From: an uncultured Eubacteriales bacterium
Lineage (GTDB): Bacteria; Bacillota; Clostridia; Christensenellales; Borkfalkiaceae
Reading direction: 5' to 3'
DNA length: 64,000 nt
Assembly: GCA_958421945.1 (NCBI GenBank)
Contig: CATZMZ010000004.1
Coordinates: forward strand, 83,133-147,132
Below, piece after piece: positions 8,199 through 17,185 of this stretch. Numbering within the stretch: position 1 is the first letter of the stretch; each line of letters begins with the position of its first letter. The notes under the pieces were generated by a model. That model had not been told where the DNA came from, made no database searches, and saw nothing but the letters and a program-made list of their open reading frames with translations. The position numbers were made by a program, and so were the translations under genes.

Positions 8199-9059
8199 TT
8201 ATTCAAACAACTTTTCCGCCTGATCCTTATCGAAAACGTATTCCGCGTTGCAAAACTCGCAATCCACCTTGATAACGCCCTCGGTGGCAATAATGTCCTC
8301 CACCTCCGCTTTACCGAGCGAACGAAGCAGGTCGGCGGTTTTCTCTCTCGAACACAAACATTTATAAACGGGCGTATACTCAAAAAAATCGTCCTTTACG
8401 CCGAAATATTTTTCAAGCACGCCTTTCGCGCCTATCTCCTCGATAACGGTGGATAAATTAGACAGACTTTTAACTATATCCTCCGCCTTTTTAAGATTTT
8501 CCTCCTCCGCAAACGGGAGAGCCTGAACGATTACGCCGCCGGCGGCTATACACGAAAGTTCTTTACCTATTTTAACGCCGAGCGCGATTGCCGTCGGGCG
8601 TTGTTCGCTGTACGCATAGTAGGAAGCAAAATCTTCGGCTATTTCGCCGCTTATCAGCTTTGCCGTACCCGAGTACGGTTCTTTCAGTCCCATGCTTTTA
8701 ACCACGGTCAGCCTGCCGGTTTTGCCGACAATACCGCCCACGTCCAGCTTTCCGTCCGCACGCGGAGGCAAATCAGCTTTTCCGTTCGTTACCGAACCGC
8801 GCATTTGCAACTCTCCGTTGCCGCATACGGTAATTTTTCCGCAAGGTCCGTCACCCGCGACGGTAACGGTCAGCTTATCCTTTTCGTTTTTCAAATCGGA
8901 CGCCATAAACGTCGCTATCGTCATCGTTCTGCCGAGCGCGGCGGCGCACGTGGCAGAAAGCCCGTGTATCTTTATTGCATCGTTCACCATATCGGTGGTA
9001 TCGAGAACGGTTAAGCAAAGCTGCCCGTCCATAATGAGAGATTTTAAAAGCGTATTCAA
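8199..9059 (-). CDS. hslO: Redox-regulated chaperone Hsp33
   Basis: Hsp33 is a cytosolic holdase switched on by oxidation and heat. The 286-residue protein has the N-terminal substrate domain and the C-terminal zinc redox switch, with CLCS (about 234-237) and CEFC (about 266-269) supplying the four cysteines of the CxC...CxxC centre. The start is taken as TTG at 9059 because the family needs the TLLKSLIMDGQ stretch; the first ATG (9032) would truncate it. A GGAG site lies 12 bases upstream, slightly far. Confidence 0.93.
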   Translation of the reverse strand: MNTLLKSLIMDGQLCLTVLDTTDMVNDAIKIHGLSATCAAALGRTMTIATFMASDLKNEKDKLTVTVAGDGPCGKITVCGNGELQMRGSVTNGKADLPPRADGKLDVGGIVGKTGRLTVVKSMGLKEPYSGTAKLISGEIAEDFASYYAYSEQRPTAIALGVKIGKELSCIAAGGVIVQALPFAEEENLKKAEDIVKSLSNLSTVIEEIGAKGVLEKYFGVKDDFFEYTPVYKCLCSREKTADLLRSLGKAEVEDIIATEGVIKVDCEFCNAEYVFDKDQAEKLFE

Positions 9060-9220
9060 AACGAATCGTTCTCCGTAAAAAATTATTTCACCGCGACCTT
9101 TTTTGCGGTTTAACGCAACGGTTTGGCACAGCGATTAAACACGACCGACTTTTAAGCGGTTCAGCGCATCTTTTTTAGCACCTTTTTTAGCACCCGTTCT
9201 CGCGGCAATTTGACTAATAA

Positions 9221-9245
9221 GGACGCCGAAAACAACGCGGCGTCC
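9221..9245. terminator. Possible terminator between the DUF624-like gene and hslO
   Basis: An 8-base perfect stem (GGACGCCG with CGGCGTCC) has a 9-base loop. The following bases on the minus strand are only moderately T-rich, so termination is uncertain. A short direct repeat, CTTTTTTAGCACC, lies nearby at 9170-9195. Confidence 0.35.
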
Positions 9246-9283
9246 CGTAAATCGTTAAATTAAGCGAATTAAAGAGTAAAAAC

Positions 9284-10555
9284 CTATTCGTCTTTAAGAC
9301 GTTTGGCAAGCTCTTTTTTTGCCGCCTCGATTTTCTTTTGGGTATCCTCGACCTTCTTTTTCTGTTCCTCGGTCAACTCCACCTCCTGAAATTCGGGGTC
9401 GTTTTTATGTTCCTCCACGTAACGCTCGTGGTCCTCTATTAACGCGCGCTTGCTTTCGTTAAGCTTGATAATGTCGCTACGGTTAAAGGACGAAGGCAGC
9501 TCCGCAATAGTAAGCTCGTCGTCGGTAATCGGCTTAATCGGCTTGGAATTAAGCGAAGATTTCGAGGTAAGCGCGATTTGCTCGCGATATTTTTTCAATG
9601 CCTCGGCATTGCTTTCCTTAACCTTTTCGTAAATACCTCTGTTCTTCTGCGCACCGGGGACTTTGTCGTTAATAAACCTGTCGTAAGCCCACTGACAATA
9701 ATCCGTCCATATAAGCAGGAACATAGAAAACGCGAACAGCAGTACGACGAGAAAGCCTATCGCCATAAAGAACGAGCCGAACGTTAAAAACAAGAAAGGT
9801 AACACGCCGAGCAAAATGAAAAACACGTTCTGCGGCATCAACCCGATTGTGAATAAAAACGAGTTCTTGATAAGGTTGGACAGTTTCAGCTCGTAAGTAA
9901 CCGACATAGTAATCATATGCAGCGTCATAACCGAGAAAACGATTAGCAGCGTATAGGTAAGCACCTGCGAAACGTAAAACATCCATTTATGATTTGCGCC
10001 CATAGCTATAAACTGGTTGCACATAGCGGAGGACATGCTTGCGATATAAAAAACGAACGAGAACAGCAACGCGATGGCAGCCATCTGCTTAAAGTTCTGC
10101 TTAACCCCGCGCCAAAAATCGTTAGCGACGAAAATACCCTCCGTCCAGACCATATTTCTGATGACGTAAGCCCCGCCCGAAATGCCGACCGCGGCAATAA
10201 GCGCGACGACGGGAACGAGCAGATAAACGTGAAGATTTGCGTTAAAAACTATACTTTCTGACAAGCCCGCCATAGAAACGGGTGCTTGATAGCCCACGCC
10301 GAAGCCCTGCGCGAACGGATAAAGCGTACCGTAGCCGGAAATGAAAATACTTCTGAAATAAACGAGCGCGACCGCGGGAACGCAAAAAAGCAGAACGAGC
10401 AGGTTAATAATAACGAGCTTCCAGAACCTGCCTTTAAAAATATCCCAAAACAGCTCCCACCTGTTGGAGGGCAAAGACGCCCTTGCGTAGCCTTCGGACT
10501 TTTCCGAACCCATAAGAATTCTGTTAATCAGTCCGCCTTTCTTTTTATTTGCCAT
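9284..10555 (-). CDS. DUF624/YesL-like polytopic membrane protein
   Basis: The 423-residue protein starts with a basic segment and an NRWELFWDIFKGRFWKLV stretch that resembles the DUF624 (YesL) family. Hydrophobic segments follow at about 45-70, 110-135, 150-175, 185-215, 225-250 and 255-280. The last 120 residues are hydrophilic and highly charged, with a likely coiled coil at the end. DUF624 proteins often sit near carbohydrate transporters, but none is adjacent here, so the role is open. It is probably a single-gene unit. Confidence 0.75.
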   Translation of the reverse strand: MANKKKGGLINRILMGSEKSEGYARASLPSNRWELFWDIFKGRFWKLVIINLLVLLFCVPAVALVYFRSIFISGYGTLYPFAQGFGVGYQAPVSMAGLSESIVFNANLHVYLLVPVVALIAAVGISGGAYVIRNMVWTEGIFVANDFWRGVKQNFKQMAAIALLFSFVFYIASMSSAMCNQFIAMGANHKWMFYVSQVLTYTLLIVFSVMTLHMITMSVTYELKLSNLIKNSFLFTIGLMPQNVFFILLGVLPFLFLTFGSFFMAIGFLVVLLFAFSMFLLIWTDYCQWAYDRFINDKVPGAQKNRGIYEKVKESNAEALKKYREQIALTSKSSLNSKPIKPITDDELTIAELPSSFNRSDIIKLNESKRALIEDHERYVEEHKNDPEFQEVELTEEQKKKVEDTQKKIEAAKKELAKRLKDE

Positions 10556-10687
10556 AGTTCTCCCCGAAACGGCGGAAGTATCCGCCGCGATTTAATGCTT
10601 AATATCGCGTATATCTCGCGCATATTATAATTGTATACCAAAATCGGATAAATTCCAAACAAAAATCGCCCTTTACCCGAAAAAAAC

Positions 10688-10716
10688 TTTACATTTTAAC
10701 TAATTCTTGATAAACT
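10688..10716 (+). promoter_or_regulatory. Candidate promoter of the asd-dapA-dapB cluster
   Basis: TTTACA (10688-10693) and TAAACT (10711-10716) are 17 bases apart in a strongly AT-rich stretch. A second overlapping candidate starts at TTGATA (about 10706). The leader to the asd ATG is about 80 bases, with a small hairpin near 10766-10784, too short for a lysine riboswitch. Confidence 0.45.
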
Positions 10717-10802
10717 ATATAAATAAAAATTATTAAATTATTATATAGGGGTGCGCGTGCGAGGCTTTTAACGGTTAAAGCGCGTTCCCGAACGGAGAAA
10801 AA

Positions 10803-11822
10803 ATGAAAAAGTATAACATTGCGGTAGTCGGCGCGACGGGTATGGTCGGCAACAAGTTTTTAGAGGTTTTGACGGAAAGACAGCTTCCCGTGGAAAATTA
10901 TTACCTTTTCGCTTCGGCAAAATCCGCCGGCAAGGAAATCGATTTTATGGGTAAGCCCCATAAAGTTATAGAGTTAAAGGAAGAAAATATCATCGATAAA
11001 AAAATCGATATCGCTTTGTTTTCGGCGGGCGGCGAAGTAAGCAAGCAGTACGCGCCGATTTTTGCCAAGCACGGAACGCTCGTTATAGACAATTCCAACG
11101 CGTGGCGCAGGGATAAATCCGTACCGCTCGTCGTTCCGGAGTGTAACGCCGAAGATATCGTTTGGCATAAAAATATTATAGCAAACCCCAACTGCTCTAC
11201 CATTCAGGCGGTGGTTGCGTTAAAGCCTTTGCACGACGCGTTTAAGATTAAACGCATAGTTTATTCTACCTATCAGGCGGTTTCGGGCGCGGGCGTTAAG
11301 GGTTTCAACGACCTTAAAGGCGGAATTTGCGGCGAAAAACCCCAAAAATTCCCCTACCCCATTTTCGGCAACTGTCTGCCGCATATCGACGTGTTCCTCG
11401 ATAACGGCTACACGAAGGAAGAGGACAAAATGATTTTCGAAACCAAGAAAATTTTAGGCGACGATAGCATTAAAATTACCGCGACCTGCGTGCGCGTTCC
11501 CGTTTATTACGGACACAGCGAATCGGTGAACGTGGAATTCGAAAAGCCCTGTACCGTCGACGAAGTGAGAAGAGTTTTGGAAAACGCGCCGGGCGTCATC
11601 GTTCAGGACGACGTAAGCAATAACGTTTACCCCATGCCTATCACGGCGGAAAACAATGACGAGGTTTTCGTCGGGAGAATCAGAAAGGACGACACCGTCC
11701 CCTCCGGCGTAAACCTTTGGATTGTCGCGGATAACATAAGAAAAGGTGCGGCGACCAACACCGTTCAGATAGCGGAAAAGGCTATCGAACTCGGCGCGGT
11801 CAAGGATCAGCTTAACGTTTAA
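10803..11822 (+). CDS. asd: Aspartate-semialdehyde dehydrogenase
   Basis: Asd reduces aspartyl phosphate to aspartate semialdehyde with NADPH, the branch point to lysine/diaminopimelate and to threonine and methionine. The 339-residue protein has the GATGMVG nucleotide motif (residues 10-16) and the catalytic Cys131 in NPNCSTIQ, then the SYQAVSGAG-like region (here STYQAVSGAGVKG). It is the first gene of a plus-strand DAP pathway cluster and has a CGGAG ribosome site. Confidence 0.96.
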   Translation: MKKYNIAVVGATGMVGNKFLEVLTERQLPVENYYLFASAKSAGKEIDFMGKPHKVIELKEENIIDKKIDIALFSAGGEVSKQYAPIFAKHGTLVIDNSNAWRRDKSVPLVVPECNAEDIVWHKNIIANPNCSTIQAVVALKPLHDAFKIKRIVYSTYQAVSGAGVKGFNDLKGGICGEKPQKFPYPIFGNCLPHIDVFLDNGYTKEEDKMIFETKKILGDDSIKITATCVRVPVYYGHSESVNVEFEKPCTVDEVRRVLENAPGVIVQDDVSNNVYPMPITAENNDEVFVGRIRKDDTVPSGVNLWIVADNIRKGAATNTVQIAEKAIELGAVKDQLNV

Positions 11823-11844
11823 TCTGACCGTAAAGGGCTTACCT

Positions 11845-11871
11845 TTTTAATTAAAAACTGCTTAATTAAAA
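11845..11871. repeat. AT-rich perfect inverted repeat between asd and dapA
   Basis: TTTTAATTAA and TTAATTAAAA form a 10-base perfect inverted repeat with a 7-base loop in the 89-base gap. It could be a weak processing hairpin or a protein site. No T-tract follows, so it is probably not a terminator. Confidence 0.4.
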
Positions 11872-11911
11872 GCACCCTTCGCGGAGGATAATATTTTTCT
11901 CGGAGAGTGCT

Positions 11912-12799
11912 ATGAACAAACTTATTTTTAAAGGCGTATGCACCGCCGCGGTAACGCCGTTTACCGATTACGGGATCGATTTCGACGCGCTCTCGCGCCA
12001 GATTGAATTTCAGATAGAAAACGGCGTTTCGGCGTTATGCTTTCTCGGCACGACGGGCGAAGCCGCCACCGTGTCCGACGAGGAATACCGTTATATCGCG
12101 GAATTCGCTTACGATAAAATCGCGGGGAGAGTTAAGCTTATTCTCGGCACGGGCGCGAATTGCACCAAAACCGCCATAGAAAAAAGCGTGCTTGCGCAAA
12201 AATGCGGCGCGGACGGTCTTTTAACCGTTACCCCCTACTATAACAAATGCACGCAAAAAGGTATCGTTAAGTATTACCGCGATATCTGCTCTAACGTGGA
12301 TATTCCCGTTTTGTGCTATAACGTCCCCGCGCGCACGGGGCTTAACATTCTGCCCGAAACCATGGCGGAACTTGCCGAAATCAAGAACGTGGGCGGCATT
12401 AAAGAAGCGTGCGGCGATATGTACCGGATTTGCGAAACGGCAAGGCTTATCAGCGGAAAAACCGCGCTTTATTCGGGTGACGACAATCTTAACCTTGCTA
12501 TGCTGTCCGTCGGCGCGGCGGGCGTGATAAGCGTTTTATCCAACGTGTGTCCGAGGGAAGTCAATCTAGTTGTTAAATATTTTTTCGAGGGCAAAAACCG
12601 CAAAGCCACCCTTTTGCACGAAAAGCTTTTGCCGCTCGTCAATCAGCTGTTTACCGAGGTGAACCCTATCCCCGTCAAACGCGCGACCGAGCTTTTAGGG
12701 CTTGGCAGAGGCGCGGTCAGACCGCCCCTTACCCCGTTAGAACCCGAACACGAACGCTCTTTGCTTACCGAAATGCGAAAATTCGGCTTTAACGTTTAA
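11912..12799 (+). CDS. dapA: 4-hydroxy-tetrahydrodipicolinate synthase
   Basis: DapA condenses pyruvate with aspartate semialdehyde. The 295-residue TIM barrel has the Schiff-base Lys164 in VGGIKEACGD, the proton-relay Tyr136 (CYNVPART) and Thr47-Thr48 in LGTTGEAAT. The residues are as expected for an active enzyme. Two purine-rich ribosome-site candidates precede the ATG. It is cotranscribed with asd and dapB, and its product also feeds spore dipicolinate synthesis in spore formers. Confidence 0.97.
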   Translation: MNKLIFKGVCTAAVTPFTDYGIDFDALSRQIEFQIENGVSALCFLGTTGEAATVSDEEYRYIAEFAYDKIAGRVKLILGTGANCTKTAIEKSVLAQKCGADGLLTVTPYYNKCTQKGIVKYYRDICSNVDIPVLCYNVPARTGLNILPETMAELAEIKNVGGIKEACGDMYRICETARLISGKTALYSGDDNLNLAMLSVGAAGVISVLSNVCPREVNLVVKYFFEGKNRKATLLHEKLLPLVNQLFTEVNPIPVKRATELLGLGRGAVRPPLTPLEPEHERSLLTEMRKFGFNV

Positions 12800-12810
12800 G
12801 GAGGGGCAAA

Positions 12811-13584
12811 ATGATAAAAATTCTTATATCGGGCGCGCTCGGCAAAATGGGCAAAAGAGTCTGCGAAATCGCAAAGAATTCCGCAGCGGTCGTCCCCGCG
12901 TGCGGCGTGGACGTTAAAAAAGATAATTCCGCAGCGGATTATCCGATTTTTTCGACGTTTGCGGAAGCAGACGAACTCATAAATAAGGGGACACTTAAAG
13001 TCGACGTTATTATTGATTTTTCGTCGCCTGCAGTACTCGACGGGCTGCTTAACTTTGCGGAAAAACACGCTGTTCCCGCAGTGCTTTGCACGACCGGTTA
13101 TTCAAAAGAGCAAATAAAAAAAATAACCCGCGCGAGCGAGAAAATCGCGATATTTAATTCGGCGAACATGTCGCTCGGGATAAACGTGCTTCTCGCCGCG
13201 GTTAAACTTGCCGCCGAAAAGCTTTGCGATTTCGACGCGGAAATCATCGAAGCACATCACTCATCCAAAAAAGACGCCCCGAGCGGAACGGCTTTAATGC
13301 TTGCCGATTGCATAAAACGTTCGAAAAAGGACGCTCGCCTGGTTTTCGGCAGGAACGGCGGGGATTGCAAGCGCGACAAGCGCGAAATAGGCATACACTC
13401 CGTGCGCGGCGGCAACGTCGTCGGCAAACACACGGTTATGCTGTGCGGCGAAAACGAAACGGTTACCCTCTCGCACGAAGCGACGGACAAAAGCGTGTTC
13501 GCGGCGGGTGCGATTAAAGCCGCGCTGTTTATCGCGGATAAAAAACGCGGGTTGTTCGATATGAACGATTTATTGAAGGACTGA
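12811..13584 (+). CDS. dapB: 4-hydroxy-tetrahydrodipicolinate reductase
   Basis: DapB reduces the DapA product to tetrahydrodipicolinate. The 257-residue protein has the Rossmann motif GALGKMGK near the N-terminus and the substrate signature EAHHSSKKDAPSGTA at about residues 149-163, with the conserved His and Lys. It follows dapA by 11 bases with an AAGGAGG site. Confidence 0.97.
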   Translation: MIKILISGALGKMGKRVCEIAKNSAAVVPACGVDVKKDNSAADYPIFSTFAEADELINKGTLKVDVIIDFSSPAVLDGLLNFAEKHAVPAVLCTTGYSKEQIKKITRASEKIAIFNSANMSLGINVLLAAVKLAAEKLCDFDAEIIEAHHSSKKDAPSGTALMLADCIKRSKKDARLVFGRNGGDCKRDKREIGIHSVRGGNVVGKHTVMLCGENETVTLSHEATDKSVFAAGAIKAALFIADKKRGLFDMNDLLKD

Positions 13585-13594
13585 TTACCGATTT

Positions 13595-14368
13595 ATGCTT
13601 AAAGATAACGTTGAAAAACTTTTAAGTGCCATCGCAAACGGCAACGAACGCGGTGAGAAAATCACTTTGGTCGCGGCGACTAAAACCGTCCCCGTTCAAA
13701 CGATAAACGAAGCGATAAGCTACGGGATACCCGTCGTCGCCGAAAATAAGGTGCAGGAATTCCGCGAAAAAACGGATAAAATAATCGGCGCAAGTCAACA
13801 CTTTATAGGCAGCCTGCAAACTAACAAAGTCAAGTATCTCGTCGGCAAGGTTGCGCTTATTCAGTCAGTGGATAGCCTGCGTCTGGCAGAAGAAATTTCA
13901 CGCGTGGCGCAAAAACGCGGCGTCGTGCAGGACGTGCTTGCGGAAGTTAATATCGGCGGCGAACCGACTAAAAGCGGCGTTTTCCCCGACAGCGCAAAGG
14001 AATTCGTCAAAAACATCGCCGCGCTCGACGGGATTTGCGTTAAAGGACTGATGGCGATGCTGCCCGTAAGCGACGACGAGGCTTACCTCGCCGAATTATG
14101 CAGAAAAATGCGCAAAACGTACGACGAACTGAAAGCCGACGGTTACCCGTTTTGCTATTTATCGCTCGGTATGAGCGCTGATTATCCGATTGCGATTAAA
14201 AACGGAAGCAATATGATAAGAGTCGGCAGCGGTATTTTCGGAAAGAGAAATTACGGCGCGATAAACGGGACAAGCTCTGCGGCGGAATTAAAAAACGTTC
14301 CTTCCAAAAAGGAAACGAGCGGCGCGGTCGGATTAAAAACCGGCTCGACCGAAACTAAACAAGATTAA
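13595..14368 (+). CDS. PLP homeostasis protein (YggS/PLPBP family)
   Basis: This family binds pyridoxal phosphate in a TIM barrel with no known reaction and maintains PLP and amino-acid balance. The 257-residue protein has the PLP-binding Lys30 in VAATKTVP, HFIGSLQTNKVKYLV (about 69-83), and the phosphate-binding end SLGMSADYPIAI (about 190-201). A hydrophilic tail of about 30 residues extends beyond the usual end. It lies between dapB and sepF, consistent with the common Gram-positive yggS-sepF neighbourhood. Confidence 0.9.
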   Translation: MLKDNVEKLLSAIANGNERGEKITLVAATKTVPVQTINEAISYGIPVVAENKVQEFREKTDKIIGASQHFIGSLQTNKVKYLVGKVALIQSVDSLRLAEEISRVAQKRGVVQDVLAEVNIGGEPTKSGVFPDSAKEFVKNIAALDGICVKGLMAMLPVSDDEAYLAELCRKMRKTYDELKADGYPFCYLSLGMSADYPIAIKNGSNMIRVGSGIFGKRNYGAINGTSSAAELKNVPSKKETSGAVGLKTGSTETKQD

Positions 14369-14418
14369 CGACAGCGCAAAGATACAGATTTGCACAAAAA
14401 CTATTACGGAGAAAATAA

Positions 14419-14757
14419 ATGGGATTATTCGATATGTTCGGCAGTAAAGAGCCTAGAGTTAAAAGAAGCAGAACAGCGGGACTTATGGAGGATTCGCCCG
14501 CCGCTCCGCAGGAAAAAATTTCCGAGCGCGGACCTATCGCGGTGTTCAGACCGACGTCATACCAGGACGTTGCGGTTATGATCGACTCGCTTAAAAGCGG
14601 CAAGCCCGCACTTGTGCATTTGACGGCGTTAAAACCCGAAACGGCGTTAAGAATTATCGATATGCTGTCGGGCGCGGTGTACGCGTTAGGCGGCGGCGTG
14701 TATGAAATGGAAGAAAACATTTTTATGTATTCGCCGTCCGGTGTAGAAATGAAATAA
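14419..14757 (+). CDS. sepF: Cell division protein SepF
   Basis: SepF polymerises, binds the FtsZ C-terminus and anchors the Z ring to the membrane in Firmicutes. The 112-residue protein has the N-terminal amphipathic stretch MGLFDMFG, a charged linker, and the SepF core (about 38-108) containing LVHLTALKPETALRIIDMLSG-like residues, of which LKPETALRIIDML is clearest, and the glycine-rich YALGGGVYEM. It is somewhat short in the linker compared with B. subtilis. A CGGAG site precedes the ATG. Confidence 0.92.
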   Translation: MGLFDMFGSKEPRVKRSRTAGLMEDSPAAPQEKISERGPIAVFRPTSYQDVAVMIDSLKSGKPALVHLTALKPETALRIIDMLSGAVYALGGGVYEMEENIFMYSPSGVEMK

Positions 14758-14783
14758 CGCCGTTATATCCATAACGAAAAACT

Positions 14784-14816
14784 TTGTGGCGTAGCGATGA
14801 CATCGCTACGCCACAA
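14784..14816. terminator. Strong hairpin terminator, best on the minus strand
   Basis: A 16-base perfect inverted repeat with a one-base centre lies between sepF and the GIY-YIG gene. On the minus strand it is followed by AAGTTTTTCG, a usable T-tract. On the plus strand no T-run follows, though it may still slow transcription leaving sepF. Confidence 0.6.
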
Positions 14817-14921
14817 GTATATCATATAACTATAATCCCTATATTTTTCGTGTTTATTAAGAAACAATAATTAAGTTTTCTCGTTTTTCTGTTTTGTAAA
14901 TTTTCGTTTTCTGCTTTTTTT

Positions 14922-14966
14922 CGCTGCCGCGGAGATTGCCACGTCGCTTTGCTCCTCGCAATGACG
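14922..14966 (-). repeat. Dispersed hairpin repeat, copy A
   Basis: This is a minus-oriented copy of the repeat whose consensus is CGTCATTRCGAGG...YGGYAATCTCCGCGGCAGC. Its arms read ATTGC and GCAAT. It lies in the 394-base gene-free gap between sepF and the GIY-YIG gene, inverted relative to copy B 130 bases away. The rest of that gap holds only AT-rich sequence and a terminator. Confidence 0.8.
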
Positions 14967-15098
14967 TATTAAGATGAAGTTAAAAACAACGCAACGCTAT
15001 AAAAAACAACACTCCCCCTCCCGATTTTTTACACGCTATGATTATCGGGATAATTTGTAAAAACGATTCGTTCTTATATCGTTTCATTTCTTACCTCT

Positions 15099-15150
15099 CG
15101 TCATTACGAGGCTTCGGAAGAAGCCGTGGTAATCTCCGCGGCAGCGATGA
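15099..15150 (+). repeat. Dispersed hairpin repeat, copy B
   Basis: This copy has arms ATTAC and GTAAT and an inner stem GGCTTC/GAAGCC. It ends one base before the stop codon of the GIY-YIG gene (15152), so the two elements abut. Confidence 0.8.
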
Positions 15151-15151
15151 T

Positions 15152-15439
15152 TTATTCCTCACCGTAATCCCTTAATTCGGGATTTGTTTCCCTTATTAAG
15201 TTAAACTTTCTTTCTCTTGACCAGCTTTTAATCTGTTTTTCACGTTCAAGCGCGTCTTTAATGCTCGAATACTCCTCAACCATAACGCATTTATCGAGAC
15301 GATACCGCGCGGTAAAGCCGTCTATCAAGCCGCTTTTATGTTCACCCACACGTCTCTCGATGTTATTTGTGACGCCTACGTATAATACGTTTTTGCGTTT
15401 ATTTGTCATAAAATAGACGTAATACTTTCCCGAATTCAT
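15152..15439 (-). CDS. GIY-YIG endonuclease-domain protein (UPF0213/YhbQ type)
   Basis: The 95-residue protein is a bare GIY-YIG domain. YYVYFM and VLYVGVT (about 6-11 and 18-24) correspond to the two name-giving tripeptides, followed by RRVGEHKSG with the conserved Arg and His, and a Glu-rich second half (EEYSSIKDALEREKQIKSW). Stand-alone members cut or bind DNA in vitro but their biological roles are poorly known. The gene abuts dispersed repeat copy B, with an inverted copy A further on, so a role in repeat spread is possible but unproven. Confidence 0.85.
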   Translation of the reverse strand: MNSGKYYVYFMTNKRKNVLYVGVTNNIERRVGEHKSGLIDGFTARYRLDKCVMVEEYSSIKDALEREKQIKSWSRERKFNLIRETNPELRDYGEE

Positions 15440-15517
15440 TTTCCGTTTTTCATTTTAACTACCGTGGATTTTTGCCCTTAAACCCCGTTACGAAAAAAAC
15501 CTTGGCGTTAAATAGTT

Positions 15518-16483
15518 TTACGACTGAAATTCCTTTTTCGGGTCGCGGCGGAATAAGTCGAGCAACGCCTTGCGGTAATCCTTGTTTTCGTAAAGAATCG
15601 CATACACCGCGTTGGTTATCGGCAAATCTACGCCGTATTTTTCGCCGAGCGTCTTCATCGCCTTCGCCGTAGACACGCCCTCAGCAAGCTTGCTAAATCT
15701 TACGCCCTTAACGAAATCTTCGCCGAATTTTCTGTTGTTCGAGAATTCCGAAAAAAGCGTCGTTTCGTAATCGCCCAGATGACACAAACCGTAGGCGGAA
15801 AACTCGTTGCCGCCCATAGCGGAGATAAGCCTTGCGACCTCTCTCGCGCCGCGCGACATAAGCGGCCCTTTAAGCGTGGTAAGCCCCACGCCGTCCAGCA
15901 TACCCGCGGCGATACCCATAACGTTTTTAGCTGCCGCGCCAAGCTCGCTGCCGATTAAGTCGTCGCCGTAATAAAACCTTATAAGGTCGCTTCTGAAAGA
16001 ATCGGCGAGAAATCTGACAAGTTCTTTATTAACCGAATCGATAACCATACAGTTAGGCTGTCCTTTCGTGAACGCCTGAATATGCCCCGGTCCGACCCAT
16101 ACCGCGATTTTATCGGGCGAAATGCCGCTTTCCGTCATAATTTCCGAAAGTCTTTTGCCCGTTTCCGCCTCTATGCCTTTCATACACAACACGAAAATTT
16201 TATCGCTTACGGGGAATTGATTAACCCGTTGCATAAACGAGCGAAGTCCCTGCGCGCTGATAGAAATAACCACGACCTCCGCGCCGTCCAACGCTTTGCC
16301 TAAATCGTCGGTTAAAATTATTCTTTTATCCAGCTCTACGTATTCGTTGCGAGCGGTGTTTTTAAGCACCTCGAAAGACGGACTGCCCGTTCTGCCCCAT
16401 TGCGTAACGAGATGCCCGTGATTACATAAATACCACCCGATAAACGACCCCCAGCGGCCGCAACCCAAAACGGTAACGTTCAT
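15518..16483 (-). CDS. gpsA: NAD(P)-dependent glycerol-3-phosphate dehydrogenase
   Basis: GpsA reduces dihydroxyacetone phosphate to sn-glycerol 3-phosphate for phospholipid synthesis. The 321-residue protein begins MNVTVLGCGRWGS with the GxGxxG motif and has the catalytic-domain stretch LGAAAKNVMGIAAGMLDG (about 184-201) with the conserved Lys and Asn. The ATG at 16483 is chosen because GGGAGG lies 5-6 bases before it; an upstream GTG falls inside that ribosome site. Confidence 0.94.
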   Translation of the reverse strand: MNVTVLGCGRWGSFIGWYLCNHGHLVTQWGRTGSPSFEVLKNTARNEYVELDKRIILTDDLGKALDGAEVVVISISAQGLRSFMQRVNQFPVSDKIFVLCMKGIEAETGKRLSEIMTESGISPDKIAVWVGPGHIQAFTKGQPNCMVIDSVNKELVRFLADSFRSDLIRFYYGDDLIGSELGAAAKNVMGIAAGMLDGVGLTTLKGPLMSRGAREVARLISAMGGNEFSAYGLCHLGDYETTLFSEFSNNRKFGEDFVKGVRFSKLAEGVSTAKAMKTLGEKYGVDLPITNAVYAILYENKDYRKALLDLFRRDPKKEFQS

Positions 16484-16576
16484 AACGCCTCCCACGGGCG
16501 GTATGCGCGAAAAATCCGCCGTTCGCCCGATTGTCTTGTATTAAACCGATTGTCCTTTTTAACCGTATCGCTTTTA

Positions 16577-17170
16577 TTAAATGGTTTTCCTGTCCACGAA
16601 AGCACGCGCAAGACTGACCTCGTCGGCGTATTCCAGATCCGTGCCGATGGGTATACCATGCGCGAGGCGAGTAACTTTTACGCCCAAAGGCTTAACGAGA
16701 TTAGAAATATACATAGCGGTAGCTTCGCCCTCCACGTCGGGATTCGTCGCCATAATAACTTCGCTGACGCCGCCCTTCGCGATGCGCGCAAGCAGACCCT
16801 TAATATTTATATCGTCGGGACCTATCCCGTCCAACGGCGAAATAGTGCCGTGCAACACGTGATACACGCCGTTAAACTCGTTAAGTTTTTCGATTGCGAT
16901 AACGTCCTTCGGCTCTTTAACGACGCAAATCACGGACGGGGAACGCATTTTGCACACGTCGCAAATATCCCCCTCGGAAAAATTGCCGCAAACCTTGCAA
17001 TAGCGAACGTTTTTCTTTGCGGACTTAATCGCTTCGGCAAAGCCATCTGCCTCTTCGTCCGTCATATTGATGATTTTATACGCGTAACGTTGCGCGGTTT
17101 TCGCGCCGACCCCGGGGAGCTTTGAAAATTCATTGATAAGCCTGCCGATAGGTTCGATAAAAACCTTCAT
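16577..17170 (-). CDS. recR: Recombination mediator RecR
   Basis: RecR works with RecO (and RecF) to load RecA at gaps. The 197-residue protein shows the helix-hairpin-helix FSKLPGVGAKTAQRYA (about 15-30), a four-cysteine zinc finger CKVCGNFSEGDICDVC (about 57-72), and a Toprim domain starting VICVVKEPKDV (about 80-90). It lies directly downstream of ybaB and dnaX, the conserved bacterial arrangement. Confidence 0.96.
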   Translation of the reverse strand: MKVFIEPIGRLINEFSKLPGVGAKTAQRYAYKIINMTDEEADGFAEAIKSAKKNVRYCKVCGNFSEGDICDVCKMRSPSVICVVKEPKDVIAIEKLNEFNGVYHVLHGTISPLDGIGPDDINIKGLLARIAKGGVSEVIMATNPDVEGEATAMYISNLVKPLGVKVTRLAHGIPIGTDLEYADEVSLARAFVDRKTI

Positions 17171-17185
17171 AAACCGAGCCTGCCT

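Noticed and set aside
10717..10802. Lysine riboswitch in front of asd
   Set aside because: The leader from the likely promoter is only about 80 bases and lacks the L-box core; only one small hairpin is seen.
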